Shown piece by piece: positions 8,189 through 16,596 of a stretch of DNA of 46,273 bases (positions within the stretch are counted from its first letter, which is position 1; every line of letters starts with the position of its first letter). The stretch is from IMG/VR virus record IMGVR_UViG_3300046471_000252, positions 1 to 46,273 of that record, one strand, 5' to 3'. The notes beneath the pieces were generated by a model. That model saw only the letters and a program-made list of their open reading frames with translations. It ran no database searches and was not told the DNA's origin. The DNA comes from a virus. A program made the translations under genes and the position numbers.

Positions 8189-9619
8189 TTACCTGGCCAG
8201 GGCCTTGAAAGTGGTCGGCATGAATGCCGGGTGTATCGGGTCTGCCTGCTGGATCAACTCATCAGCACGAGATGCATCCTGATAAAGCCTGTTGGCTATG
8301 ACCAACGCTGGCAGGGCGGTGCGGAAGGTGAAGATTTCAAGGTTGGGAAGTGTCGCGCCAGTTGTAGTCAGCGCCACAACCACCGCCTGCCGGAGCGCAA
8401 GCAGCGCGTTATAGCTTTCGTCATCGCCGGAATCCCCCGCCGCCAGAACCTCGGCATCGATAAAACCAGTGACGACGTCCATGGTGTCGATGGCCTCGTC
8501 GTACGAAGTCGGCACATAGGTCGCCACCACTTTCCCGATCGCCGCCAATGCCGATCGCCGCAACAGCGCAGCGGTCGCATCTTGAGCGACGACTCGCGCC
8601 GAACCAATCACCCCCGTCCCGGTAAACGCATCAGGGGTGTAACTGGCAAGTGGACCGAGAAGCACGATCGCATCACCGGGGTCAGCGATACCTGCCACCA
8701 AAGAATCCATGAGAGCCTGAACGGCATCGGTAAAAACCTCGGCATTACTCGCATCAAGGTTTGCCGCAGCTTCAACCAGGTTGTTCATAGCTGTGTCGAC
8801 AGCAGCGCGGTTTGCAGTGTTCTTGGCAATCAAGTCCGCCATCGTTGCACTGCTGTCCTTTGATTTTTTGCTGGTGATCAATGCGCTGCTGACATTTCCA
8901 TTGGCATAGCGACCGAAGTCACCAGTCATCAGGCTGGCCAGGCTGGTGATGCTGCGCACGTCTCGCGTGATACGCCCCACCAGTACCTTGAAGTCAGCGA
9001 TGACTCCAACAACCATGCCGACGATTGCTTTGCCGAATTTAATCACCCCTTCGACCGCATTGATCACGGAGGTAACACCGCCGATCACCTTGCGAACGAA
9101 ATCCAGCGCGGACGACAAACCTAACGCTGCCGCCAACTTATCCAGCAAGCTGCCGGAAGAAGAAGTAATGCTCGGAAATACCCGGTCGCCGGATTCGATG
9201 AAGGTGAAGCTGATCTCGAAGTAACGCCCCATATCCCAGCGTTCTACGACGCTCAGGCCCTCCGCCGGCACGCTCACCGTCAACGCCCCGAGCGTTGGAT
9301 GAACGAGTGCCCCTGGCCCCGGCTTCTCTGCCGCAGCTACCAGCGCATCGCGCTGGGCAAGCGCGCTTCCTCCACCGTAAATGAAGCTGTCGGTGACGAG
9401 GAAACCGCTCATGCGGATCCGTCGAGTCGACCGCCCCATGTCTTCGATATACGGCTTATCCCGGCCTGGGTATTCATGGAGTGCAAGTCGACGGCCAAAG
9501 CGAGCATCCCCGCCGTAGACCGCGAACGGCACCCCTCTGAATGAGGCCTTATGCAGGGTCTCGGTCCAGGTTTTGTTGGAATCCTCTGCGATCTGGATGA
9601 TGTCGGATAGTAAACTCAT
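8189..9619 (-). CDS. N: Mu N-like DNA circularisation/tail protein
   Basis: A 476-residue protein whose N terminus (TWTETLHKASFRGVPFAV, GRRLALHEYPGRDKPYIEDMGR) matches the DNA_circ_N domain of Mu gpN. The domain was named from an early report on DNA circularisation, but in virions gpN acts as a distal tail/baseplate protein. The C-terminal half is Ala-rich and helical. It overlaps the tape-measure stop by an ATGA junction, and its position between tape measure and gp44 is the Mu order. Confidence 0.88.
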   Translation of the reverse strand: MSLLSDIIQIAEDSNKTWTETLHKASFRGVPFAVYGGDARFGRRLALHEYPGRDKPYIEDMGRSTRRIRMSGFLVTDSFIYGGGSALAQRDALVAAAEKPGPGALVHPTLGALTVSVPAEGLSVVERWDMGRYFEISFTFIESGDRVFPSITSSSGSLLDKLAAALGLSSALDFVRKVIGGVTSVINAVEGVIKFGKAIVGMVVGVIADFKVLVGRITRDVRSITSLASLMTGDFGRYANGNVSSALITSKKSKDSSATMADLIAKNTANRAAVDTAMNNLVEAAANLDASNAEVFTDAVQALMDSLVAGIADPGDAIVLLGPLASYTPDAFTGTGVIGSARVVAQDATAALLRRSALAAIGKVVATYVPTSYDEAIDTMDVVTGFIDAEVLAAGDSGDDESYNALLALRQAVVVALTTTGATLPNLEIFTFRTALPALVIANRLYQDASRADELIQQADPIHPAFMPTTFKALAR

Positions 9620-11646
9620 ACGCCTGCCCCTACTCCGGTGTAAGCGATACGACTGGAGCCCTGTACATTCCCCTCGGACTGAACGTTCACCTTGGTCCCC
9701 TCGGTTGCACCTTTAAGCTCAACTTCGACCTTTACTTTTCCATTGGTTGGGCCAGGAACGTTGCCCATGTTATACGGGCCTTTTGGAGCAACGGGCTGGT
9801 CTTGTGAAGTCGGAGATGCAGCTGAGGTGACAGGTCCTTCCAATACTCGAGCCAGCGCAGCACGAGCAGACGCCTCGCGATCCTTCGCCTCCTCCGTGGT
9901 ACCAGGTCTCAACCAGCTGCGAGAGGCAATTGCACCAGCTTCTTCAGCCGTTTTGGCTCCCCGAAGTTTTGCGCCAGCACCCGACTCTGTTCCCTGAGTC
10001 AGTTCGTAGTTGGCAAACTCCAACTGTTTCATGGTGTCCGCGCGCGGATCCATCATGTTGAAGCCGGCCCACTTCTCGAAGTTGTCCTGCCGATCCCGGT
10101 GCCATTGGAAAATCCCGCGAGCTCTCCCCCAATCACCTAAGGCCGTGGGGTCGAGGTTACTTTCGGCAATACCGTTTCCGACAATGCCGGCCGCGGCCTG
10201 CTTGCTCCAGCCCTGCGCCTGAAAATAATCCTGAGCAAAGTTGGCCACATCCTTGTTCGTACCCTGAACCTTGTTCCAGGCATTCGCGAGCGAATCCAGT
10301 TTCGGGGTTTTAGGCTCGTTCTCAGGGAGTCCCTGCGAAGCGCGAATGCGGCGAATTTCCTCGTCTTCACCCTGATTGAGGGACGGGGAATACAGCATGG
10401 CGCCAGCACCGGCAGCAGCTGTCGCTAGTCCAACAGCAGCGCCAGAGGCCAGCCAACTAACGCCCTGCCCTGTGGCCAACGAATTCTGCGCTACCGCCGC
10501 GGCATTGGCCGCGCCTTTCCAGCGGCCGAGCAGGCCGATAAACGACAGAATCCCAACTCCCGCACGACCAAGCGTCAAGCCCAAAGAAAGGACGCTTCCA
10601 ATCAAGCCTGCGTTCATCACCAGTACAACTGCGATTGCAGCGTTTTCCCAACCGCCCAGCCAGTCGACGATCTTGCCGATGCCTTTGCCAAAACTGACGA
10701 TCCCGTCGCCAACCTTCTTCCAGTCGATTTTGCCGATCCAAGTAGCAAACCCTTTCGCCCAGTCACCAACATTCGTTGCGATGAGCTCCCGATTTACTCC
10801 CAGCCAGTTGGTGAATTCGTCGATCAGCGGTTTCATGACAGGAATCAGTTTGTCACCGATGGCATTTTGGGTTCCGTCAACGACCACGCCGAGTCCGGCC
10901 AGTGATTGTGAAAATTCCTTGCCGCGCTTTACTGCCCCCTCGCTCATCACATAGCCAAGACGCTTGACCATGGTTTCATAGCGCTCGATGCCAGCAGCCC
11001 CTTCGCGAAGGAACGGCAGCATCCCCTCCATACCAAACGCTCTGGCAATGAGTTTTTGCTTCTGCGGATCAGCTTCCTTAGCAATGGCATTGGCCACTGC
11101 CTTGTACTGCCCGACCACATCCCACGCGCCTTCCTTGGTTTTCTTCAAGCCAATACCGAGCTTGTTGAACATCATCAGGGCGCCCTGGTTACGTCCCCAC
11201 TGCGCGTCCTGCATCGTGGTCGCCAGGTTATCCAGGCTCGAAGTGGTATCAGCAGCATCCACGCCAACCATTTTCGCCGCACCACGAAAGGACTGCAGCT
11301 GTCCGGTCGAGATACCAATGCTGTGTGCGCTGTTGTCGATGGACCGGCCGAGGTTTGCCCAGTTACTGGCCAACGCGGCAATCCCGGCCACCGAACCGAT
11401 GCCGGTAATTGCGGCCATCGGTGCGACAATAGAACCAATACCTCTCGCGGCAGTACTGGCCTCGCGACCGATATTGCCCAGATTCTTGCCGATTTTTTCA
11501 AAACCCAACTCACGCCCTAGGCCTTTGAAGGACTTGCCCACCTCCTCAAACGGCCGAGTCAGCCGGTTGATGGAATCGTTGACCTTGCGCACCGTGGCAG
11601 TGGCTTTATCCACCGCGTCGATCGTGATCGTGAAGGTATTACCCAC
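9616..11646 (-). CDS. tail tape-measure protein with a tail-lysozyme domain
   Basis: A 676-residue tape-measure protein. Residues 1-130 are helical and coiled-coil-like. Hydrophobic, Gly-rich segments at about 90-115 and 340-420 fit the membrane-inserting parts of tape measures. At about residues 455-590 there is a phage tail-lysozyme domain (AQDYFQAQGWSKQAAAGIVG, then AESNLDPTALGD, ARGIFQWH), with the Glu after GNGI as likely acid catalyst. It would cut peptidoglycan during DNA entry. The C-terminal 70 residues are polar and Gly-rich. It follows the frameshifted chaperone, as in most long-tailed phages. Confidence 0.9.
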   Translation of the reverse strand: MGNTFTITIDAVDKATATVRKVNDSINRLTRPFEEVGKSFKGLGRELGFEKIGKNLGNIGREASTAARGIGSIVAPMAAITGIGSVAGIAALASNWANLGRSIDNSAHSIGISTGQLQSFRGAAKMVGVDAADTTSSLDNLATTMQDAQWGRNQGALMMFNKLGIGLKKTKEGAWDVVGQYKAVANAIAKEADPQKQKLIARAFGMEGMLPFLREGAAGIERYETMVKRLGYVMSEGAVKRGKEFSQSLAGLGVVVDGTQNAIGDKLIPVMKPLIDEFTNWLGVNRELIATNVGDWAKGFATWIGKIDWKKVGDGIVSFGKGIGKIVDWLGGWENAAIAVVLVMNAGLIGSVLSLGLTLGRAGVGILSFIGLLGRWKGAANAAAVAQNSLATGQGVSWLASGAAVGLATAAAGAGAMLYSPSLNQGEDEEIRRIRASQGLPENEPKTPKLDSLANAWNKVQGTNKDVANFAQDYFQAQGWSKQAAAGIVGNGIAESNLDPTALGDWGRARGIFQWHRDRQDNFEKWAGFNMMDPRADTMKQLEFANYELTQGTESGAGAKLRGAKTAEEAGAIASRSWLRPGTTEEAKDREASARAALARVLEGPVTSAASPTSQDQPVAPKGPYNMGNVPGPTNGKVKVEVELKGATEGTKVNVQSEGNVQGSSRIAYTGVGAGV

Positions 11647-11651
11647 TGTCG

Positions 11652-12052
11652 TTACCCCGCCATGCGCTTAGCTTGGTCATTCCACCAGCTCAGTTCCTTC
11701 AAACTCAACGACCACGCCTCGCGCGGGCCCCAGCCGTAGTACTTGGTCAGTTCGGCAATCAGCTCTGGCCAGCCTCCTCCACCGGCAGGCCAGAGTCGGT
11801 AAAACCCTCGAGGAAGTTGTTTGCCGCTACCAGATCCCGTTTGCAGAGTTTTTCTGCCGCACCGCGCGGGATGCCGGCAATCAGACCGATCAGCGTGATC
11901 GCCGCGCCAACAGACGTGTCCGCGCGGGTGGCCTTTTCAATTTCGCCGGCGTTTGGCTCCCGCAATTTCAGTTCCGAGTAAGTGATGGCGGAATCGCCCT
12001 TCCCGAGCACTACAGGCTTAACCAGGGTGATGGTGATTTCTTCTTCGAACAT
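11652..12052 (-). CDS. tail assembly chaperone, -1 frameshift extension product
   Basis: Reading the gp41-like frame to codon 83 and then slipping back one base at GGGTTTT (11801-11807) joins it to an open frame that ends at TAA 11652-11654, giving about 133 residues. The extension reads GWPELIAEL, then KYYGWGPREAW, then LSLKELSWWNDQAKRMAG. That is the W/YGW/EL/W-A pattern of the second half of P2 GpE' and other frameshifted tail chaperones. The heptamer sits in the X-XXY-YYZ phase of the zero frame. It abuts the tape-measure gene, the expected neighbour. The slip itself is inferred, not observed. Confidence 0.75.
11759..12052 (-). CDS. tail assembly chaperone (Mu gp41-like), short form
   Basis: A 97-residue protein of the phage tail assembly E/41/14 family: EITITLVKPVVLG, TYSELKLREPNAGEIE, a central hydrophobic segment LIGLIAGIP and KLCKRDLVAANNFLEGF. 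These proteins coat the tape measure before tube assembly. A Shine-Dalgarno GGAG lies nine bases before the ATG. The gene contains a candidate slippery heptamer near its 3' end, which would make the longer form. It follows the tail-tube gene directly. Confidence 0.85.
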   Translation of the reverse strand: MFEEEITITLVKPVVLGKGDSAITYSELKLREPNAGEIEKATRADTSVGAAITLIGLIAGIPRGAAEKLCKRDLVAANNFLEGFTDSGLPVEEAGQS

Positions 12053-12055
12053 GGA

Positions 12056-12424
12056 TCAATTCTCCGTTACGGAAGGGCTTTCCCACTTCACTTCAATAGT
12101 GGCGTCGGAAGATTTGGCTTCTTGTTGGTCGAGGGCCCACATGTTGCGCCCGATGATGGTTTTGCCGTTGGCCAGTTCGGCCACAACGGTCGCGTTGCTC
12201 ATGCCGTTGATGTCGGCCAGGCTCAGGTTCGCCGAGTCACGCAGCGTCGCGGCGATGTAGCCGGGTTGCGGCGTCTCGCTGTAACCGTGGACGCCGTCCT
12301 GACCTTTCAGCGTTTCACGGGACACCCCGGATACCTTGTAGGAAAAGTCACCGGCAAGCATGTAGCTCACGCCGTCGACGGTCAGGTAGCAGGTCCCAGC
12401 GAGGCGGTTGGTGTTATCAGCCAT
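12056..12424 (-). CDS. M: tail tube protein (Mu gpM-like)
   Basis: A 122-residue protein of the Mu gpM tail-tube family: N terminus NRLAGTCYLTVDGVSYML, then KVSGVSRETLKGQDGVHGYSE, and IAATLRDSANLSLADINGM. The beta-rich plan fits the subunit whose hexamers stack to form the inner tube of a contractile tail. It follows the sheath gene after an intrinsic terminator, an arrangement that could set the ratio of sheath to downstream proteins. Confidence 0.9.
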   Translation of the reverse strand: MADNTNRLAGTCYLTVDGVSYMLAGDFSYKVSGVSRETLKGQDGVHGYSETPQPGYIAATLRDSANLSLADINGMSNATVVAELANGKTIIGRNMWALDQQEAKSSDATIEVKWESPSVTEN

Positions 12425-12439
12425 GTTTATCTCCAGGCG

Positions 12440-12462
12440 AAAAAAAACCGCTCGAAAGCGGT
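12440..12462 (-). terminator. intrinsic terminator between sheath and tube genes
   Basis: On the minus strand a 6-bp stem (ACCGCT / AGCGGT) closed by a TTCG tetraloop is followed by TTTTTTT. It lies between two abundant structural genes that must both be made late. Confidence 0.85.
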
Positions 12463-12481
12463 CGTTGACGGACGGCCTGGG

Positions 12482-13960
12482 TTACAGGCGGAATTGAGCG
12501 AGCAGAGCGAAAATACGCAGCTGGTTGATCAGGGTACCGGGCCACAACACGTCAACCCGATTGGGATTGATACTGTTCTTCTCGACGATGAGGCCCTTGG
12601 CGAAGCCCGCGGCGTCCTGCACATAGCCGTTGAATTCCAGTTCACCATACTGGGCGATCAGGTCGGCCTTGATGATGTTTGGGGTGACAATGGCCGAACC
12701 CGGAGCAAAGCGGGTGCCATTGGCTGCCAGCTTCACTCGCGAGTACTTGGACGTCACCAGCGAGCGTTGAGCCCGCAAAACGAACATCAGCAGGAACAGC
12801 GTTTCGACTTGCAGGTAGCTGTCGTCGGCCGCGCCGAAGGCATTCTGCTGGTAGGTGGTGATCAAGTTCTCGATCGCCACGGTACCGTCACTGCCAACCA
12901 TGAACGTCGAGATACCATCCCACAGCAGCGTATTGCGCTCGCCCAGAATGAATTGCGCCGGCGACGGTGGCGCCAGCACTGTGCTCAACGTGAGCGTTTG
13001 CAGCGGACGGCCAGGATCGGCGCGCAGCGCGACAGCGGCAGTACCGGCGACATCTGCGGCCCAAATCCACGCCGGCGACGGCGAGTTATAGAAACCCATG
13101 ATGCTTTCGTGCTGGTTGTTGCGGGCATTACCGGCAGTCGACAACGCCGAAACTGTTCCGCGCTGCGCAGCAAACACATGCCCATACACCTGATTCGCGT
13201 AACTCCACCGGCCCGTTTTGTCATTGAGCAGATTTTTCAACGCGTTCAACGAAGCGGTATCGGTGTAAGGGCAAACGATAAAATCGAAGGGCTCGTCACC
13301 CAGGTTCGCCAGCGCAGTGTCCAGCGTCGGGTTAGTGGCCCCCGAAGCCATCTGCGTCAAGGTCAGGGTCAGGCCTGCCGGAACAGCCTCACCGCTCGAT
13401 GAGCCCTGGTAGTTCAGTCGCAGGTCAATTTCGTTGCCCCCAAGCCCCTTGTTTTTGGCCGTGAGGGTGACCGTCGCAGTAGTGGCTGCCGCAGTCACAG
13501 GCAGATTACTGGAACTGTTCACCAACGCCGCCAACGCGGTGGCGATATCGGCAGCCAGTTCACCGGTGGTGACGGTCAGACTCAACAGTTGCCCCGCGAT
13601 GTACAGCGAGATCACGCCAGTCGCGGTTGGGGTTCCGGCGATGAGCACCGTCCCCGTCGCGGCAACACCACCGGCAGCATCCGCCAGCGGCAAAAACCAG
13701 ACCTCACCGAAATCATCGGCACGCACATATGCGTCGGTCATCAACGCCAGCATGGAGCCCAGACCGCCCTTGGCTTTGGCATCGCTGACGCCCTGCCCCA
13801 GTACCGGGACGTTTACCACACCGTTACCCGACGCAGTGATCTGACCGATGATCAGGGTGCGCTGGGTCTGGGCGCCGCTGTTCGCCTGGGAGTTATCGAC
13901 TTCGGCGTAGAACAATGGAACCCGCAGGTTCGCCGGGATATTGCTGAACGGGACGGTCAT
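12482..13960 (-). CDS. L: contractile tail sheath protein (Mu gpL-like)
   Basis: A 492-residue protein of the Mu gpL sheath family. The N terminus (VPFSNIPANLRVPLFYAEVDNSQA) is characteristic, as are the RTLIIGQ strand, LGSMLALM, and near the C terminus RVKLAANGTRFAPGSAIVTPNIIKADLIAQYGELE and NPNRVDVLWPGTLINQLRIFALLAQFRL. It proves a contractile tail. It overlaps the gp38-like gene by four bases (ATGA). Confidence 0.93.
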   Translation of the reverse strand: MTVPFSNIPANLRVPLFYAEVDNSQANSGAQTQRTLIIGQITASGNGVVNVPVLGQGVSDAKAKGGLGSMLALMTDAYVRADDFGEVWFLPLADAAGGVAATGTVLIAGTPTATGVISLYIAGQLLSLTVTTGELAADIATALAALVNSSSNLPVTAAATTATVTLTAKNKGLGGNEIDLRLNYQGSSSGEAVPAGLTLTLTQMASGATNPTLDTALANLGDEPFDFIVCPYTDTASLNALKNLLNDKTGRWSYANQVYGHVFAAQRGTVSALSTAGNARNNQHESIMGFYNSPSPAWIWAADVAGTAAVALRADPGRPLQTLTLSTVLAPPSPAQFILGERNTLLWDGISTFMVGSDGTVAIENLITTYQQNAFGAADDSYLQVETLFLLMFVLRAQRSLVTSKYSRVKLAANGTRFAPGSAIVTPNIIKADLIAQYGELEFNGYVQDAAGFAKGLIVEKNSINPNRVDVLWPGTLINQLRIFALLAQFRL

Positions 13961-14169
13961 GGACGGTCACTCCCTTCATTGGCTTTGGTCTTTTCCTCTT
14001 TGGCCGGTACAGAAACAACCGGGTCTGGAGGGGTGAGAGTTGCGTCGTTGCAGTTCAGCCGGCGGGACCAATAAATGTCGCCTTCAGGAACTTCGCGGCC
14101 AGCTTCTGGCAGGAAGTCGCGCTTTACCGGGTCACGCACCAGCAACCCCGGCGAGGGATAAATTCGCAT
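13957..14169 (-). CDS. Mu gp38-like small tail protein (DUF2635)
   Basis: A 70-residue protein with the DUF2635 signature: IYPSPGLLVRDPVKRDFLP, then EGREVPEGDIYW-like spacing (GREVPEGDIYWSRRL). It always lies immediately before the sheath gene in Mu-type tail clusters, as here. Its role is not known in detail. The C-terminal 20 residues are charged and disordered. Confidence 0.87.
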   Translation of the reverse strand: MRIYPSPGLLVRDPVKRDFLPEAGREVPEGDIYWSRRLNCNDATLTPPDPVVSVPAKEEKTKANEGSDRP

Positions 14170-14171
14170 GA

Positions 14172-14858
14172 TTACTCCTGCAGGTTTTCAAAAGAGAGAC
14201 CGCCCTCTGCGCGCCCGTCTGGACCAGCAGTTCGTGGGGCCGGATTGATCGAATCAGGAAACGGGGCATCGACATAGGTACCCGCAGGATCAAAGACGTT
14301 GACCATATCGTCTGTAACGTCGACCAAATTGAGGGGAACAATCGGCTGGACTGAGGCCACCTCCGCAGCGGGATCAAACGGTGGGATTGGCTGTGGCCCT
14401 TCGAGTGGATAAAAGTCCTCGGGACCCTGGTAAAACTCCATGCCCACATCCATGACCAACTCACCCAGGTTCTGCTCGCCATCACCGTCTTCTGCCATCC
14501 GGGAATGGATGAAAGGAAATTGCTGAAGGCGACTCATTAGCGGAGGAAAATTGATCAATGCCATCTCAATCTGGCGCTGCATATCCTCCAACGCCAAGAT
14601 CATCGCGCCAGCCGCAGCATTACGAGGGAGCGCTTTAAGCTGAACGCGCGCGGAAATCCGGATCGTCGCCGTTACGTTGAACTGCGGCGCTGTCCGACCA
14701 AGAGATTCCTTGCTCTCCTCTGGCGAATGCAGCCAGATAATCGGGTAACTGCCGTTCCATGTTGGCCAAGATCTGGCCGCGAAAACGTTGTCACCTGCTG
14801 GTGTATTGCCTTTCAGGGCTTCAGCGGTGATTTGCCGCAACTGGGAAGTGGTGGTCAT
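14172..14858 (-). CDS. Mu gp37-like tail protein (DUF1834), probable tail terminator
   Basis: A 228-residue protein in the gp37 slot. The first 130 residues show a helix start, a YPIIWL strand, NVTATIRISARVQLK and an alpha/beta pattern like tail-terminator folds. The remaining 100 residues are a P/D/A-rich tail, longer than in Mu. It starts in a TAATG overlap with the gpFII-like gene, marking the seam between the lambda-like head genes and the Mu-like tail genes. The terminator role is inferred from position. Confidence 0.7.
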   Translation of the reverse strand: MTTTSQLRQITAEALKGNTPAGDNVFAARSWPTWNGSYPIIWLHSPEESKESLGRTAPQFNVTATIRISARVQLKALPRNAAAGAMILALEDMQRQIEMALINFPPLMSRLQQFPFIHSRMAEDGDGEQNLGELVMDVGMEFYQGPEDFYPLEGPQPIPPFDPAAEVASVQPIVPLNLVDVTDDMVNVFDPAGTYVDAPFPDSINPAPRTAGPDGRAEGGLSFENLQE

Positions 14859-15193
14859 TACATTTCGCTCAGCATGAGTTTGGCCCAGCCATGACTGTCG
14901 GGCCGGACCTCTGTCACCAGGTACCGTTGGTTAACGCGAGGGATAAAGACTTGGTCGTCCTGCTCAGGCGGTTGAGTAAACGTTGAGAGGCGAACCCCCA
15001 GCACCGGCTGAGTAGAGGCAACCCCAACCATCGGGTCGATCAATTCGACCTCCCGATAGGCTGAGTCGAAAACGCCATCGATGGCATAGCCGATACCGCC
15101 CGCTGGATAGAACATCACCTTCCCGGCTGGCTGCTCGCCTTCACCGAAAATGGTTTCCAGTGGCCCGAGCACCAGGCTATCCCAATCGATCAT
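14858..15193 (-). CDS. head-tail joining protein (lambda gpFII-like)
   Basis: A 111-residue protein resembling gpFII/head-tail joining proteins: DWDSLVLGPLETIFGE, YPAGGIGYAIDGVFDSAYREV, QPVLGVRLSTF and a C-terminal YLVTEVRPDSHGWAKLML. In lambda, FII completes the head connector and receives the tail. It is coupled on both sides by TAATG overlaps. Here it would have to match a lambda-type head to a contractile Mu-type tail. Confidence 0.8.
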   Translation of the reverse strand: MIDWDSLVLGPLETIFGEGEQPAGKVMFYPAGGIGYAIDGVFDSAYREVELIDPMVGVASTQPVLGVRLSTFTQPPEQDDQVFIPRVNQRYLVTEVRPDSHGWAKLMLSEM

Positions 15194-15429
15194 TACGCGA
15201 TCCTCACGGTTGGCCCAGCTGCCACACTGATATGCGGCCCGGTCTGTTTCTTAACGACGGCATTGCCATCGACGAGAAACCCCAGAACCGTCAGAGACGC
15301 GACCTCAATCGCGGGCAGCTTGACGGTTTCACCCGGCCCTTTTTTCTTGCCATCAACGCCGATCACGGTTCGGCCATTGGCCACGACAGCCTCTGCGAGA
15401 GAAGCTGCCGCTGTGCCCGCGGCCGCCAT
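15193..15429 (-). CDS. small protein in the gpFI position
   Basis: A 78-residue protein with an Ala-rich start and a V/K/G-rich body (VIGVDGKKKGPGETVKLPAIEV, LTVLGFLVDGNAVVKKQTGPHISVAAGP). It lies between the major capsid and the gpFII-like gene, the slot of lambda FI, but it is shorter than FI and I see no clear sequence match. TAATG overlaps at both ends show tight translational coupling with the head genes. A small head-completion or packaging-aid role is a guess from position only. Confidence 0.6.
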   Translation of the reverse strand: MAAAGTAAASLAEAVVANGRTVIGVDGKKKGPGETVKLPAIEVASLTVLGFLVDGNAVVKKQTGPHISVAAGPTVRIA

Positions 15430-16520
15430 TAGCTGCCACTCGACGGGTCGCAGACCTTCGCAGCCAGACAGGCGTTGACCCGGCTTGGAATCACCAGCGG
15501 CGAGCTCTGCATGAGCAGAATGCGTTGGGCCGGATCGTTTTCAACCCAGGTCTTCGGCGCGTAGGGCATTGCCTGGTAGTTGAAGGCCGGATCAAGGATC
15601 GAGCCGAAGGCACGGGTGCCCATCAACTGCTGGCCGGACATGATCATGTAGCCGTCTGGCAGCATTGGCTGTTCGACGCCGTTGTCGTCGATGAACCAGT
15701 CGTTGTACAGCCACAGATCGAACTGACCCCAGCGCCCTTTGTAGACGGCGCCCGGCGCAATTTGTGGACCGATGTTGATGCTGCCGGCCTCGGATTGTTT
15801 CGGGAAGAAGATCGCACCGAAGACTTTTTCATCGTTGGAGAAGGTCTTCCACGCCGATGTGGTGAACACCAGGTCCGTGGCCTGAGCACCGGAAAGCTGA
15901 AGCATCAGGGTCTGCCATTCTTCCAAGTCATTGGCCGGAATGGTGTCGCGGCCAGCGGCGTTGAAGTTGGCAGGAATGCCCCAACGGTTATTGCCGGTCA
16001 GGGCAATCGACAGTTGGGAGTCACGGCCGAAGTCCACAACTTCAGTTTCGAAACCCTCCCCCGACACCACAACTTTGCCGGTCAGCAGCGCGGAGGCGGC
16101 CATCCATTCCAGACGACGATCGAGCATGTCGATCTGGTCGGCCATTTCGAAGGCAACGTTGGCCATCTCGCGTTCGCCAGCAGTCATGGAACCACCACCG
16201 ATGCGCTCACCGATCTGACGCATGATCGGCTTGCGCAGGTCAGGGGCGCGCTTGTCCTTGATGTACGCCGGTTTGTAGGTGTTGGTTTGGTAGCGACGCT
16301 GTTCAACCAGCTTGCCCTGCACCAGCGGGCTGATAAAAGGCGCCATTCGGCGAAGGCCGACATCGATGTCGATCGCCACGAACTCGGTTTCCGAGCTCTG
16401 AATGTTCGGGAAGAACTTGTCGAGCAGGAATTTCTGCGGACGCTTGAGCGTCGGCACGACCTGAATCAGGTCGGTGGTGCTGAAAGGAAACGAACTGGCG
16501 GCGGTCATGGGCCTCTCCAA
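15429..16520 (-). CDS. major capsid protein (lambda gpE-like)
   Basis: A 363-residue protein of the lambda gpE family. Conserved parts are FPFSTTDLIQVVPTLKRPQKFLLDKFFPN at the start, IDVGLRRMAPFISPLVQGK, RRYQTNTYKPAYIKDK, and the C-terminal third LWLYNDWFIDDNGVEQPMLPDGYMIM. This fold builds the icosahedral shell. It follows the decoration protein as in lambda, separated by an intrinsic terminator. Confidence 0.92.
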   Translation of the reverse strand: MERPMTAASSFPFSTTDLIQVVPTLKRPQKFLLDKFFPNIQSSETEFVAIDIDVGLRRMAPFISPLVQGKLVEQRRYQTNTYKPAYIKDKRAPDLRKPIMRQIGERIGGGSMTAGEREMANVAFEMADQIDMLDRRLEWMAASALLTGKVVVSGEGFETEVVDFGRDSQLSIALTGNNRWGIPANFNAAGRDTIPANDLEEWQTLMLQLSGAQATDLVFTTSAWKTFSNDEKVFGAIFFPKQSEAGSINIGPQIAPGAVYKGRWGQFDLWLYNDWFIDDNGVEQPMLPDGYMIMSGQQLMGTRAFGSILDPAFNYQAMPYAPKTWVENDPAQRILLMQSSPLVIPSRVNACLAAKVCDPSSGS

Positions 16521-16540
16521 GCAATAAAATGCTAAATCCA

Positions 16541-16576
16541 GCCCACAAAAAAACCCGCATCAGCGGGCCTTTGTGG
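16541..16576 (-). terminator. intrinsic terminator between decoration and capsid genes
   Basis: On the minus strand a stem GCCCGC / GCGGGT-type core (CCCGC / GCGGG with a TGAT loop) is followed by TTTTTTT. An outer pairing CCACAAA / TTTGTGG can extend it. It sits between the two most abundant head genes. Confidence 0.8.
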
Positions 16577-16596
16577 ACAGTGGGGTATGGGCCGAA

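Noticed and set aside
15525-16535. 336-codon plus-strand frame opposite the major capsid gene
   Set aside because: Antisense shadow of a clearly conserved capsid gene.
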